From: a virus
Direction: 5' to 3' (one strand)
Virus record (IMG/VR): IMGVR_UViG_3300010430_000157
Span: 1-41,518 of that record
Length of the DNA stretch: 41,518 nt
Within the stretch, counting starts at the first letter, position 1. The number at the start of each line of letters is the position of its first letter. The translations under genes and the position numbers were made by a program. Under the pieces are notes generated by a model. It had not been told where the DNA came from, searched no databases, and saw only the letters and a program-made list of their open reading frames with translations. Of this stretch, positions 1 to 7,995 are shown piece after piece.

Positions 1-123
1 GTGGTGAGCGATACGGATAATAGGGCGGCGGTTACTAGCACCATGGATTTATTGGCTAACGCGCTCCCACAACAGCAAACAGCAGACAGCAGACAGCAAA
101 CAGGAAACAGGAGCAGCAAACCA
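1..123. repeat. Terminal direct repeat, left copy (circular overlap)
   Basis: Bases 1..123 are identical to 41396..41518. The repeat lies inside the 3' end of the DUF2800 gene, and the reading frame continues perfectly across it. This is what a circular or circularly permuted genome looks like when an assembler leaves one overlap at both ends. A true short terminal repeat on the virion DNA would look the same, so sequence alone cannot separate the two. Confidence 0.95.
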
Positions 124-126
124 TGA
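1..126 (+). CDS. DUF2800 nuclease, C-terminal end (continues from 40277)
   Basis: This is the last 41 codons plus the TGA stop (124..126) of the RecB/Cas4-like nuclease that begins at 40277. Codon phase is unbroken across the ends: base 1 equals 41396, which is 373 codons after the ATG. The tail is Gln/Ser/Thr-rich (QQQTADSRQQTGNRSSKP) and probably disordered. The stop overlaps the ATG of the next gene as ATGA, implying translational coupling across the assembly junction. The complete protein is 414 residues. Confidence 0.9.
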   Translation: MVSDTDNRAAVTSTMDLLANALPQQQTADSRQQTGNRSSKP

Positions 127-902
127 CTAACATTGTGAAATTCGGTACCGGACTCCCGGCCAATGCCGAAGATTTAGCAAAAAACCTACAGACCATGAAT
201 CAAAGTCTAGTCGGCAGCAGTGGCGGCATGCCGTTTCTGCGCTTGCTGAAATCCGGCTTATTTGCTTATGGCGCTGAAAAGATCGAACCGGAAGAAGGTA
301 GCCAATGGGCCATTAATCCCTATTCATTACAGCACGGTTTTGCGTGTTGGGGCGACGGTGAATTGCTCGATGAGCGGATGGTGCCTTTTAATCAGATGCC
401 GCCACTTCGCGGTGAACTGCCGGACTACGGCCAAACATGGAATCAACAGGTTAGCATGCAGTTGCAGTGTCTGACCGGCGAAGACGCGGGCCAGACCGTG
501 CTCTACAAGGGCACATCCACCGGCTTGCGCAATGCCACCAAAAAGCTGATCGATGAGATTATCTCACAGGCACAGATAGACGCCGCCCACATTGTGCCGG
601 TGGTGCAGTTGGAAGTGGATTCCTATGAACACAAGAAATATGGCGAAATTTTTGTGCCGCTGTTGGAAGTTGAGCAGTGGTTAGACATTAATGATGGTCA
701 GGCCGCCGCCATTGATACCAGTGCGGAAGCCGAGCGGAAAGACGAACCCACCGTTGCACCGGAACAGGCCGCCACAAGCGAACCTGAACCGGAAAAACCG
801 CGTCGGCGACGCCGCAGCAAAAAGACAGAAGCGGACGCCACTAGCGAAGCCGAAGCCGAGCCGGAAAAACCCGCCCGGCGTCGGCGGCGCGCGAAAGCCT
901 AA
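123..902 (+). CDS. Hypothetical replication-module protein with duplicated basic C-terminal tail
   Basis: 259 residues. The start ATG overlaps the upstream stop (ATGA) and has an AGGAAACAGGAG Shine-Dalgarno stretch just before it. Residues 1-190 look globular, with aromatic-rich segments such as WAINPYSLQHGFACWGDGE. The C-terminal 65 residues are Glu/Pro/Ala-rich and contain two copies of a unit EPEKP(R/A)RRRRR, ending in RRRRRAKA. A globular domain with a charged tail, between a DUF2800 nuclease and a family A polymerase, suggests a DNA- or ssDNA-associated replication factor. In related phages this slot is often held by an SSB-like protein. I do not recognise a defined family, so function is inference from position and charge. 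Confidence 0.85.
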   Translation: MTNIVKFGTGLPANAEDLAKNLQTMNQSLVGSSGGMPFLRLLKSGLFAYGAEKIEPEEGSQWAINPYSLQHGFACWGDGELLDERMVPFNQMPPLRGELPDYGQTWNQQVSMQLQCLTGEDAGQTVLYKGTSTGLRNATKKLIDEIISQAQIDAAHIVPVVQLEVDSYEHKKYGEIFVPLLEVEQWLDINDGQAAAIDTSAEAERKDEPTVAPEQAATSEPEPEKPRRRRRSKKTEADATSEAEAEPEKPARRRRRAKA

Positions 903-999
903 GTTCAAGCGCACTCTTTGATGGGGGTACCGGGTAACGTTGCGGCGTTTAGCCCTAAAGTACACCGCTACCATCGGAGAGTGCGCCCTTTTTCTCGCC

Positions 1000-3129
1000 A
1001 TGCCACAAATCTGTTTCGCCGATTCTGAAACGCGCTCGCTTTTAGACGTTACCGTTGTGGGTGCGTATCGCTACGCACATCACCCCAGCACCCAGGGCAT
1101 TGTGTGGGGTTACGCCTTTGATGATGACGACGGGGCCGTATGGTCGCCCGCGTGGGCGTGGGGTAACACGGTGCTATCGCACGCCGATCCTTTGCGCCCG
1201 GAAACCATGCTGGAACATTGCCGGAATGGCGGCTATTTTGTGTTCTGGAATGCCTTTTTTGATCGCTGGATTTGGAACGCGGTCATGGTGCCGAAATACG
1301 GGTGGCCAGAATTGCCGCTTGAACAGGTACTGTGCGCCCAGGCGCAAGCGGAAGGCAATAACCTGCCCGGCCAGCTTGGCAAGGCGTGCGAGGCGCTTGG
1401 CACACCCCACACCAAAGACCCGAAAGGTAAACAACTGATTGCCCAGCTCAGCAATGGCGAGCGTGCCACGTGGGATTCACAGGCATTCGAGACCGCTGAA
1501 AAGATGGGCCATTTTCGCGCCTATTGCACCAAAGACGTGTTGGCGATGCGCGATTTGTGGCAATGCACGCGGCCGCTAACTATGACCGAATGGGCCGAAT
1601 ACCACGCCAGCGAACAGATTAACGATAGAGGCGTGGCGGTGGATTTGCCGTTTGCGCGCGCCGCGCAGCATTACGCCACGGCCGAGTTTGACGACATCAA
1701 TGGGCAGCTCGCCACGTTGACCGGTGATGTCGGCTTGACGCTTTCGGCGCACTTGCGCAAAGCGCGCTGGCTTCACGACCAGTTACACCCCGATCAAGAA
1801 TTGCAGGAATTGGTGGAAAAGCCCATGAAAGAAGACGGGCGGCCGCGTTATTCCTGCGACCGGCCAACCCGCGAGGCCGTGCTGGAAACGATCATGCACC
1901 CGGAGCACGCCGAACGGTTCATGGAAAGCCATGCCGAACGGATTATCCAGTTTCTTGAACTGGTGGAAGCGGGCAACAGCGCGGCGGTGCGTAAATTCAC
2001 GGCTATTGTCAACCAAGCGACCGGCGATTGTAACCTTGAGCGGGTACACGGCGGCTATTCATTCAACGGCGCGGGCCAAACCGGGCGATTCAGCTCGCGC
2101 GGTATTCAGGTGCATAACATTATCCGCGCGCCGGTCAGTAAAACTGACCCCAACCGCGCGCTAGACGCCATGGAAGACATCCTAAGCGGCTTCGCGCCCA
2201 CGGTACTGCGCGATACCTATGGTTATCCGGTTTCCCGGCTGCTGGCGCGTCTGATACGCCCGACTTTCGTCGCGCCGGACGGCAAACTGCTGGTGTGGGG
2301 TGATTGGGATCAAATAGAAGCGCGCGTGCTGCCGTGGCTGGCGGCTTCCCCCGGTGCCGAGCGTAAGCTGGACCTGTTTCGCAGCGGTCAGGACGTGTAC
2401 AAGTTCGCCGCTGCCCCCATTTACGGGCTCACAGACCCGCTCAGCGCCACGGACGAGCAGCGGCAGGTGGGTAAGGTGGCTGAGCTGGCGTTGGGCTTTG
2501 GGGGTGCCGTGGGGGCGTTCTCAGCGATGGGCCGGGGGTATGGCGTGACGGTACCGGCCGCACAGGTGCGCCACATTGTCGATACGTGGCGCGCGGCTAA
2601 CGCGTGGTGCGTGCATTTCTGGCATGAACTGTGGGAAGCGGCTATCCAGGCGTATAGAAATCCCGGCGTTTGGCATCACGCCGGGCGCGTCAAGTATCTA
2701 TTTCACCCGGATTTGATGCGTGGCACGCTGATCTGTGCGCTGCCCGATACCCGCTGGTTAGTGTATCCCCAGTTTCGCCATGAGCGGGTGGAATACGAAG
2801 ACGAAGACACCGGACAGGTTTACCACCGATGGGTGACTACCTTCGTGCGCGGTTTCGGGAGCGGCTACGGCCGCGTGGAACTGTGGTATGGGATGCTTGC
2901 GGAAAACATCACACAGGCTACGGCGGCCAGCATACTGCGCCGCACACTGCGCAAAGTGGCCGATGTCTGCGTGCTGCATACGCACGATGAAATCGTGTGC
3001 GAGATACCACAAGGGCAGCTAGAAGCATTCACCTTAGCGCTGCGCTTTTTTATGGCCGACCACCCGGAAGCGGCGGATGGCTTACCCTTAACGGCCAGTA
3101 TTGAAAGCGGACCGTATTACACGAAATAA
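1000..3129 (+). CDS. Family A DNA polymerase with 3'-5' exonuclease domain
   Basis: Replicates the phage genome. From ATG 1000 the protein is 709 residues. An exonuclease domain starts at once: Exo I FADSETRS (D8, E10), Exo II WNAFFDRW near residue 90, Exo III YCTKDVL near residue 180. The polymerase domain has motif A GDWDQIEAR near residues 430-445, motif B KVAELALGFGGA near 491-503 and motif C HTHDEIV near 660-668. No 5' nuclease domain is present, as usual for phage enzymes. The frame is also open from a TTG at 940, adding 20 residues. I prefer 1000 because homologous phage polymerases begin a few residues before Exo I, although neither start has an ideal ribosome binding site. Confidence 0.95.
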   Translation: MPQICFADSETRSLLDVTVVGAYRYAHHPSTQGIVWGYAFDDDDGAVWSPAWAWGNTVLSHADPLRPETMLEHCRNGGYFVFWNAFFDRWIWNAVMVPKYGWPELPLEQVLCAQAQAEGNNLPGQLGKACEALGTPHTKDPKGKQLIAQLSNGERATWDSQAFETAEKMGHFRAYCTKDVLAMRDLWQCTRPLTMTEWAEYHASEQINDRGVAVDLPFARAAQHYATAEFDDINGQLATLTGDVGLTLSAHLRKARWLHDQLHPDQELQELVEKPMKEDGRPRYSCDRPTREAVLETIMHPEHAERFMESHAERIIQFLELVEAGNSAAVRKFTAIVNQATGDCNLERVHGGYSFNGAGQTGRFSSRGIQVHNIIRAPVSKTDPNRALDAMEDILSGFAPTVLRDTYGYPVSRLLARLIRPTFVAPDGKLLVWGDWDQIEARVLPWLAASPGAERKLDLFRSGQDVYKFAAAPIYGLTDPLSATDEQRQVGKVAELALGFGGAVGAFSAMGRGYGVTVPAAQVRHIVDTWRAANAWCVHFWHELWEAAIQAYRNPGVWHHAGRVKYLFHPDLMRGTLICALPDTRWLVYPQFRHERVEYEDEDTGQVYHRWVTTFVRGFGSGYGRVELWYGMLAENITQATAASILRRTLRKVADVCVLHTHDEIVCEIPQGQLEAFTLALRFFMADHPEAADGLPLTASIESGPYYTK

Positions 3130-3141
3130 GGAGCCGATAGT

Positions 3142-3324
3142 ATGGACGAACAAATTAAAGAAGGCATGTTAAGCCGCATTACGCATGCGCTGGACTATAT
3201 AGCGGCCAATGCCGAGCAGCAAAAACGCATCGCGGACGCGCTCGAACAGTTGGTTGTGGAAGTTCAAACATTAGGCGATAAGCTGAGCGCCGCCATTGCC
3301 TACCCAGCGGAGAAAAACCAATGA
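3142..3324 (+). CDS. Small coiled-coil hypothetical protein
   Basis: 60 residues, mostly helical by composition, with heptad-like hydrophobic spacing (ALDYIAANAEQQKRIADALEQLVVEV). It has an excellent Shine-Dalgarno (AAGGAG) seven bases before the ATG. It sits 12 bases after the polymerase stop and overlaps the next gene by ATGA, so it is part of the replication operon. It may be a small oligomeric accessory protein; no family recognised. Confidence 0.75.
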   Translation: MDEQIKEGMLSRITHALDYIAANAEQQKRIADALEQLVVEVQTLGDKLSAAIAYPAEKNQ

Positions 3325-3638
3325 CAGAGGATAACGGAATGGACCGCGACAACACCGAACAAGACCGCGCACCGTCTAACCCCTACGAAGATTTATTGAA
3401 TGAATTGGCCGTGGTGGCGGGCACCATGAGCGTGCGCCAGGAATACCCCAGCGATTATGGCGTGCAGCAATCGGGTTTATTCTATGTCGGCTTGATGCTG
3501 TGCCATCGTTTAGATGTACTTGGCGCAAAAGCCCAGCAGGTAGAGGATAGCGAACATTTTTTAGGCTGTGCCACGCTCGATAGTTTAGAAAGCATTGAAA
3601 ATATTTTGAAGAAAGCGCGCGGTAACGTTGAAGACTAA
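3321..3638 (+). CDS. Hypothetical protein
   Basis: 105 residues, acidic. ATG 3321 overlaps the preceding TGA; an internal ATG at 3339, preceded by a GGATAACGGA stretch, is a possible alternative start. The body (residues 20-90) has the look of a small helical protein with two cysteines. No family recognised. Its end overlaps the following TTG-started gene by 11 bases, consistent with tight operon packing. Confidence 0.7.
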   Translation: MTEDNGMDRDNTEQDRAPSNPYEDLLNELAVVAGTMSVRQEYPSDYGVQQSGLFYVGLMLCHRLDVLGAKAQQVEDSEHFLGCATLDSLESIENILKKARGNVED

Positions 3639-4089
3639 GGTACAAAAACCACGGCAGACATTATCGGTTAGCCAGTATCTGCGTATTCCCGAACAGGTAC
3701 AAAAGGCGCGGGTGATTGGTTGCATCGCCGAGTATGCCGAACCGATGAGGTGGTGGCAAGGGCTGCCGGATTATGTGGATGAGAATATGCACATTTTCCG
3801 GCAGTTTCTGCAATACGCAGTTCGCATGCGTAACACCGGACGCACGCATTACGGGGCAAAAACAATTATTGAAGTGGTGCGTTATCACTCGCACTTGGAA
3901 GATACATCGGAATTCAAAATCAACAATAACGTATGTGGCGAATTCGCCCGGCTGGCTATGTTGATGTTTCCCGATACCTTTCCAAGCGGCTGGTTTGAAA
4001 TCCGCGAAACGGCCGCACGCGCGTTGCGGCCAGTCATTGAAGGAGATAACGATGGACAATCAACACCGAAAAATCGCGGGGTACCGTGA
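3628..4089 (+). CDS. Conserved-looking phage hypothetical protein
   Basis: 153 residues from a TTG start at 3628, inside the end of the previous gene. Central features are GAKTIIEVVRYHSHLED followed by FKINNNVCGEFARLAMLMFP and GWFEIRE. This 'grows-an-array / INNN / ARL..M..P / F.+R' pattern recurs in small phage proteins of unknown function. Its 3' end overlaps the Acb2-like gene by 38 bases. The start is uncertain because there is no clear Shine-Dalgarno. Function unknown. Confidence 0.7.
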   Translation: MKTKVQKPRQTLSVSQYLRIPEQVQKARVIGCIAEYAEPMRWWQGLPDYVDENMHIFRQFLQYAVRMRNTGRTHYGAKTIIEVVRYHSHLEDTSEFKINNNVCGEFARLAMLMFPDTFPSGWFEIRETAARALRPVIEGDNDGQSTPKNRGVP

Positions 4090-4330
4090 ATTGACTGCGC
4101 AGGAAATCAAATATGTTAATGAGCTTAAAAAGGCTGAGCGTTTGTTGCTCGGACGATTGGAAGAAATGCAAATCGATATTTCAGATATGGACAAACGTTG
4201 GCTTGCAATCGGCAAAACGCATATCCAGCAGGGCTTTATGGCTGCGATCCGTAGTATAACCCGCCCGATCGAGGCGGGCGAGCCCGCTGAACCACTGCCC
4301 ATTGGTGATAATTCGGACAGCGCCGCATAG
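4052..4330 (+). CDS. Acb2/Tad1-domain cyclic-nucleotide sponge (probable anti-CBASS/anti-Thoeris)
   Basis: 92 residues from ATG 4052, with a strong Shine-Dalgarno (GAAGGAG). The sequence matches the small helical-hairpin Acb2 family (T4 Vs.4-like). It has an N-terminal NQHRKIAGYRELTAQEI, a first helix with Asn and Lys (N23, K26), then RWLAIGKTHIQQGFMAAIR and a terminal RP. Acb2 proteins form hexamers that sequester cyclic di- and tri-nucleotides made by CBASS (and, for some, Thoeris signals), blocking host defence. Y11 and K26 fall where I recall the ligand-contacting Tyr and Lys of characterised Acb2. The C-terminal 18 residues are a short acidic, probably disordered extension. The gene lies last in the replication operon, just before a terminator. 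The family call is from recognition, not a search. Confidence 0.78.
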   Translation: MDNQHRKIAGYRELTAQEIKYVNELKKAERLLLGRLEEMQIDISDMDKRWLAIGKTHIQQGFMAAIRSITRPIEAGEPAEPLPIGDNSDSAA

Positions 4331-4370
4331 GGCGGGCTGATACACTCGGCAGACGGTTTGCCGGTCAATA

Positions 4371-4404
4371 AAAACGGCGCTCACTGAGCGCCGTTTAACG
4401 TTTT
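4371..4404 (+). terminator. Intrinsic terminator after the Acb2-like gene
   Basis: A perfect inverted repeat AAACGGCGCT / AGCGCCGTTT (4372..4381 and 4387..4396) with a 5-base loop is followed by AACGTTTT. The stem is GC-rich and the T-run sits a few bases downstream. It separates the polymerase/Acb2 gene group from the primase-helicase and could act partially, letting some transcripts through. Confidence 0.75.
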
Positions 4405-4478
4405 CAGGAACCCGACAAGTCCGTGCTTTCCGAATAACCAGTGCTATGGAGTAACACTGAAACAGATGGAGATAAAAC

Positions 4479-6875
4479 GTGTCTGCCAAGTCTAACATGA
4501 ACCGCGCGGAACTGCGCAATACCCTACTATCAAACGGCTATACGCCACTGCCATTATTGACCAATGGCAAAGGGTTACACATTAAGGGTTGGTCAAAACA
4601 GGACATTACGGCCGAATGGCTGGACCAATACGCGCGCCGAACGGATTACACCAACACCGGGCTGCGCTGCGATCACTTGGCGGCGTTCGATCTGGATGTT
4701 ATTGCTGAAAATCTATGCGATTACATTGAAGACAAAATAGAACAGCTATGTGGTGAAACGCCACTGTGCCGGTTTGGCAGCGAACCGAAACGCTTGCTGG
4801 TGTATCGCATGACCGGTGAGCCGCCCTTTAAGAGTCTACGCACGGGCAAGTATCGACCGATGCGCCCGGACGGGCCGCCAAAGCGGTATAAGGATGATAC
4901 CGTTAGCCCGCTCTTTTCCCGTGACCGTGAAGCCATTTTTAGCGATGAGCAATGGCGCAACCTGCCTGATCACATTTCCAACCGTGTCGAGCTGCTGTGT
5001 GGCGCTGGGCGGCAATTTGCCGCCTTTGGTATGCACCCCAGCGGTAAAGCGTACCGCTGGGAATCAGAAAGCCCGCTGGATATCCCGTTAAAGGATTTGC
5101 CCGGTATCAGTTATGAGCAGGCGTGCGCGGTACTCGATGAAATCGAGTTTCGGATGCAGTTTTATTGTGGCGAGCAGATTTCGCCCGGCTTGGCGTTTGG
5201 CCACGCGGGCAGCCAGGAATGGGATTTGACCGATGATTTTGAATGCCTGATCGATGGCGCGGTGGTGACGTGGGGTGAGCTGAAACCAACATTAGACAAA
5301 GACGGCATTTTTGGCAACATCAAACGAGAAAATGACCTTTTCGGCGATAGTCATTCCATCAAATTCTGCATTTCCAATACCAGCGGTTTGCCGTATATCC
5401 ACGATTTCGCTCGCGATTGTACACATCACGACGCAACCATAACGCCGCAGCTTGCGGCGGCATTACCGGCTCCCGCACCCGTTACGGTGTTTACACCCGA
5501 TCCGTTGGCCGATTTGTTGGAAAAGTGGGTGGTTATCGGCGATAAAAGCGTGCGTGATATCAATCACCCCATGGAAGCGCTAACCATCGAGGGGTTTAAG
5601 CTGATTAACCGGCATCAAAAAATACCGGACCCGAACAACGTAGCCAAGACAATACAGGCCGTTAATGCGTGGGTAGATCACCCGGACGCTATGCGAGCGC
5701 GCGCGGTGGAACTGTGCCCGGATGTGCCGGAACAGGTATTGGTAACGCGTGACGACCGAACCATTTTCAACACCTATGCGCCGCCGTTACACCCTGAACA
5801 GGGAGGCGAAGCGGAAACGGCGCTGGAATTCATTGAACACCTTATCCCAAACCCGTTAGAGCGCCAGCAGTTCATTGACTGGCACGCCGTTAAGGTGGCT
5901 AACCCAAGTTACCGGATGCACGGGCTGGTGCTGGTGACGCGTGCGTACGGCACCGGACGCGGTATCTGGTTCCAGATACTCGGCAAGCTGTTCGGGCCGG
6001 AGTACGTATGCCCGATCGTGCTCAGTGACCTGATCGGCGGTAACTCGCAAAGCGCTTATAACGAGTATTTAGCGGATAATTTGATATTAACCGTGGCTGA
6101 AGCATTCGAGGAAAAGGAGGACACAAGCCGCTGGACTGTGCGCCATAGTGCGTATGAAAAGCTGAAAGTATTGATTGAACCGGCGGCCGGTTTTGTGCGC
6201 GTTAAACGCAAATATGGCGGTATTCTCAAAGCAATGTGTTACGCCAGCACGGAAATCGCCACAAACCATACCGATGCGCTGGCCATCGAACCCGGCGATC
6301 GACGGCTGATTGTGCTCGATTGCACCGATGTACCGCTATGGGAAGCCGATGGCGATTTGAAAAACCGGATTGTGGACTGGATGTCGAATTCGGAAAATGT
6401 AGGCGCATTAGAGCGCTGGCTGCGCGAGCGCGCCACGGAGACGCATTACAATCCGTTTGATCAGCCCATTATGACAGCCGCTAAAGAGCGCATGATTGAA
6501 GCCGGTCAAAGCGATACCGATGCCGCCTATGATTATATGCTGGAAAATGCCGATGGCGATCTGGTCACGATTGAACAGTTTGGCGCTTTCGCGCGGCGCG
6601 CTCGAATCGATTTAGGGCTGGAATTACCCATGGCCGCCGATACCCTGAAACGCTCGTTAACGGCCGTATTACAGAAGCGTGCAAAAAAGGTCAGCGGCTT
6701 GCCGAAAAGTGGAATTAAGGTAGGCGGAAAGGTGCCCGTTAGGCCATGGATTATTCGCAATTTCGAGCAATGGAAAGGTAGCACCGATCACCCGAAAATC
6801 AAGGCGGAGATTTTGCGCAACGGTACGCCGGGCGATAACATTTTAGATTTCCCCGCTACCAAACCCTTAAAATAG
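4479..6875 (+). CDS. Primase-helicase (prim-pol-like N-terminus plus DUF5906-type SF3 helicase)
   Basis: 798 residues, GTG start with GGAG Shine-Dalgarno seven bases upstream. The N-terminal region looks like an archaeo-eukaryotic primase/prim-pol domain: TGLRCDHLAAFDLDV (acidic pair near residues 71-73) and the basic strand GSEPKRLLVYR. The C-terminal half is a DUF5906-like SF3 ATPase. Its P-loop region is TRAYGTGRGIWFQILGKLFG near residues 484-503. The Walker B-like strand is LILTVAEAFEE near 535-545. The sensor/Arg region is STEIATNHTDALAIEPGDRR near 590-610. The P-loop has Arg where Lys is usual (GTGRG). It would prime and unwind for the phage polymerase. It follows a terminator, so it may have its own promoter in 4405..4470, though I cannot name one. 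Confidence 0.88.
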   Translation: MSAKSNMNRAELRNTLLSNGYTPLPLLTNGKGLHIKGWSKQDITAEWLDQYARRTDYTNTGLRCDHLAAFDLDVIAENLCDYIEDKIEQLCGETPLCRFGSEPKRLLVYRMTGEPPFKSLRTGKYRPMRPDGPPKRYKDDTVSPLFSRDREAIFSDEQWRNLPDHISNRVELLCGAGRQFAAFGMHPSGKAYRWESESPLDIPLKDLPGISYEQACAVLDEIEFRMQFYCGEQISPGLAFGHAGSQEWDLTDDFECLIDGAVVTWGELKPTLDKDGIFGNIKRENDLFGDSHSIKFCISNTSGLPYIHDFARDCTHHDATITPQLAAALPAPAPVTVFTPDPLADLLEKWVVIGDKSVRDINHPMEALTIEGFKLINRHQKIPDPNNVAKTIQAVNAWVDHPDAMRARAVELCPDVPEQVLVTRDDRTIFNTYAPPLHPEQGGEAETALEFIEHLIPNPLERQQFIDWHAVKVANPSYRMHGLVLVTRAYGTGRGIWFQILGKLFGPEYVCPIVLSDLIGGNSQSAYNEYLADNLILTVAEAFEEKEDTSRWTVRHSAYEKLKVLIEPAAGFVRVKRKYGGILKAMCYASTEIATNHTDALAIEPGDRRLIVLDCTDVPLWEADGDLKNRIVDWMSNSENVGALERWLRERATETHYNPFDQPIMTAAKERMIEAGQSDTDAAYDYMLENADGDLVTIEQFGAFARRARIDLGLELPMAADTLKRSLTAVLQKRAKKVSGLPKSGIKVGGKVPVRPWIIRNFEQWKGSTDHPKIKAEILRNGTPGDNILDFPATKPLK

Positions 6876-7064
6876 CGTTATTCAGACTGATAGCGTGCTA
6901 CGCGGTGCTACGCGTTTTTAACTGCGTGCTCAAGGGTTTAGCCTGAAAGGTAGCAGGTAGCACTACCCCATAGAGTTAGATATATCTTTAATCTACTTTA
7001 TATACCTATTATAGGGGTATAGGGGCCGCTGCTACGTCGCTACGCTCGAACCGGTTGCGGCCAT
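6876..7064. other. Convergent non-coding gap
   Basis: Between the primase-helicase stop and the - strand terminator there is no credible gene. It holds a direct repeat GTGCTACGCG (twice near 6895-6922) ending in CGCGTTTTT, which could act as a weak + strand terminator. It also holds an AT-rich patch near 6976-7020 with small dyads (AGATATATCT, and CCTATTATAGG nested within TATACC/GGTATA). No promoter is evident. Confidence 0.5.
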
Positions 7065-7089
7065 AAAAAAGGGGCAGCTTAGCTGCCCC
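7065..7089 (-). terminator. Intrinsic terminator of the accessory operon
   Basis: Read on the - strand, GGGGCAGCT / AGCTGCCCC form a perfect stem (7071..7089) followed directly by six T residues (AAAAAA on + at 7065..7070). This is a canonical Rho-independent terminator 34 bases after the stop of the last accessory gene. Confidence 0.9.
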
Positions 7090-7092
7090 AAA

Positions 7093-7116
7093 CACACACA
7101 CACACACACACACACA
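7093..7116 (-). repeat. (CA)12 dinucleotide tract; (GU)12 in the accessory mRNA 3' UTR
   Basis: Twelve CA units on the + strand, i.e. a (GU)12 tract in the - strand transcript between the last stop codon and the terminator stem. It is flanked by CCCC/GGGG, which may clamp the tract as a loop. Leaders of upstream genes in the same operon carry (CA)n in the RNA, so the tract is complementary to them. See findings. Confidence 0.9.
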
Positions 7117-7123
7117 AAAGGGG

Positions 7124-7357
7124 TTAATCGGTGCCCGTTTTAACGTGCCGCTCCCGGCTATGCACGCGCCGCTCAGCAGTCGGGGATACATTCTTTAGGC
7201 CATCGATAGCGCCAAGGAAATAAACCGCCTGTACGCGCTTTAAAACACGTTCACGGGCTGGCGGCATAAACATTGACAAGTCCCGCTCGATTTCCAGCAT
7301 GATGGCGCGCAGTTGATCGGGTTGTATGTCGTTCAGTTGATCGGGTTTTGCGTTCAT
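7124..7357 (-). CDS. Small hypothetical protein, last gene of accessory operon
   Basis: 77 residues with a clear Shine-Dalgarno (TAGGAAAC) before the ATG. The predicted helix DQLRAIMLEIERDLSMF is followed by an Arg-rich region (PARERVLKRVQ) and a polar C-terminus. No family recognised. Its AGGAAAC-N6-ATG leader is of the same type as the other accessory genes but lacks the CA repeat. Confidence 0.7.
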   Translation of the reverse strand: MNAKPDQLNDIQPDQLRAIMLEIERDLSMFMPPARERVLKRVQAVYFLGAIDGLKNVSPTAERRVHSRERHVKTGTD

Positions 7358-7372
7358 AGTATCAGTTTCCTA

Positions 7373-7666
7373 TTAAGGCGCTAGGCCATACTGGCGAAAA
7401 ATCGCGCGTTTTTCGGCGGCTGTTAGGGTGTCGGCTGGTGTCGGCATTTCTGAATAGCATTGCAGGATTTCCGCATCCGTGGCCGCCGGGCTTTTATTGC
7501 AAACCACGGGCGGCCGCGTGGCGGGAAAAAATCCCTGTTTCAGATCGGTGGCGCGCTCAATCATTAATGGCCCTATAAACCACACCACCAGCAGCCAGAT
7601 TAGAACGCCTAAAGTTTCCCGCCAGTAACGCGGCAAAGAATACTGGAATGGAACAGGCGCGCTCAT
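7373..7666 (-). CDS. Small single-pass membrane protein
   Basis: 97 residues. One hydrophobic segment at about residues 19-35 (LGVLIWLLVVWFIGPLM) follows a short basic N-terminus; the remainder is polar, with a cysteine pair. The ATG overlaps the upstream TGA (ATGA), so it is translationally coupled to the 100-residue gene before it. It could be an inner-membrane modifier of the host or a holin-like protein; no family evidence supports either. Confidence 0.7.
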   Translation of the reverse strand: MSAPVPFQYSLPRYWRETLGVLIWLLVVWFIGPLMIERATDLKQGFFPATRPPVVCNKSPAATDAEILQCYSEMPTPADTLTAAEKRAIFRQYGLAP

Positions 7667-7965
7667 TGCAGCGTGTCCGTTTCATCGGCCGATTCCATGG
7701 CCGCTTCGTCACAAAATTGCAGGGTATTAAACGCTTCCGTGGCCGAAACATCGGTTAACGTGGAAGCGATCAGCGCCATGGCGATCTGTTTGCGCTGGTA
7801 TTCCGGCAAGTCTAATGCGGCATCTATTAATCCGCGTATGTGTCCGTGCTCTAATACAATCACGGGTATATCATCGATTAAGCCGTTTTGTTCCAGTTGC
7901 GCCAGTTCGCTGATAATGGTTGTAAACGTGTCAGTGTCTAATTGTTTAAGAATAATACTTTGCAT
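7663..7965 (-). CDS. Hypothetical acidic protein
   Basis: 100 residues, acidic, predicted mixed helix/strand (DTFTTIISELAQLEQNG, DIPVIVLEHGHIRGLIDAALDL). A Shine-Dalgarno AGGAAAC precedes the ATG, with a short CACA element in front. No family recognised. Tightly coupled to the downstream membrane protein by a 4-base overlap. Confidence 0.7.
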   Translation of the reverse strand: MQSIILKQLDTDTFTTIISELAQLEQNGLIDDIPVIVLEHGHIRGLIDAALDLPEYQRKQIAMALIASTLTDVSATEAFNTLQFCDEAAMESADETDTLQ

Positions 7966-7995
7966 TGTCTTGTTTCCTGTGTGGTGAAGCGGCGC

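Noticed and set aside
940-999. TTG start adding 20 residues to the DNA polymerase
   Set aside because: The extra residues are not seen in the usual start of phage family A polymerases, which begin just before Exo I; kept as an alternative only.
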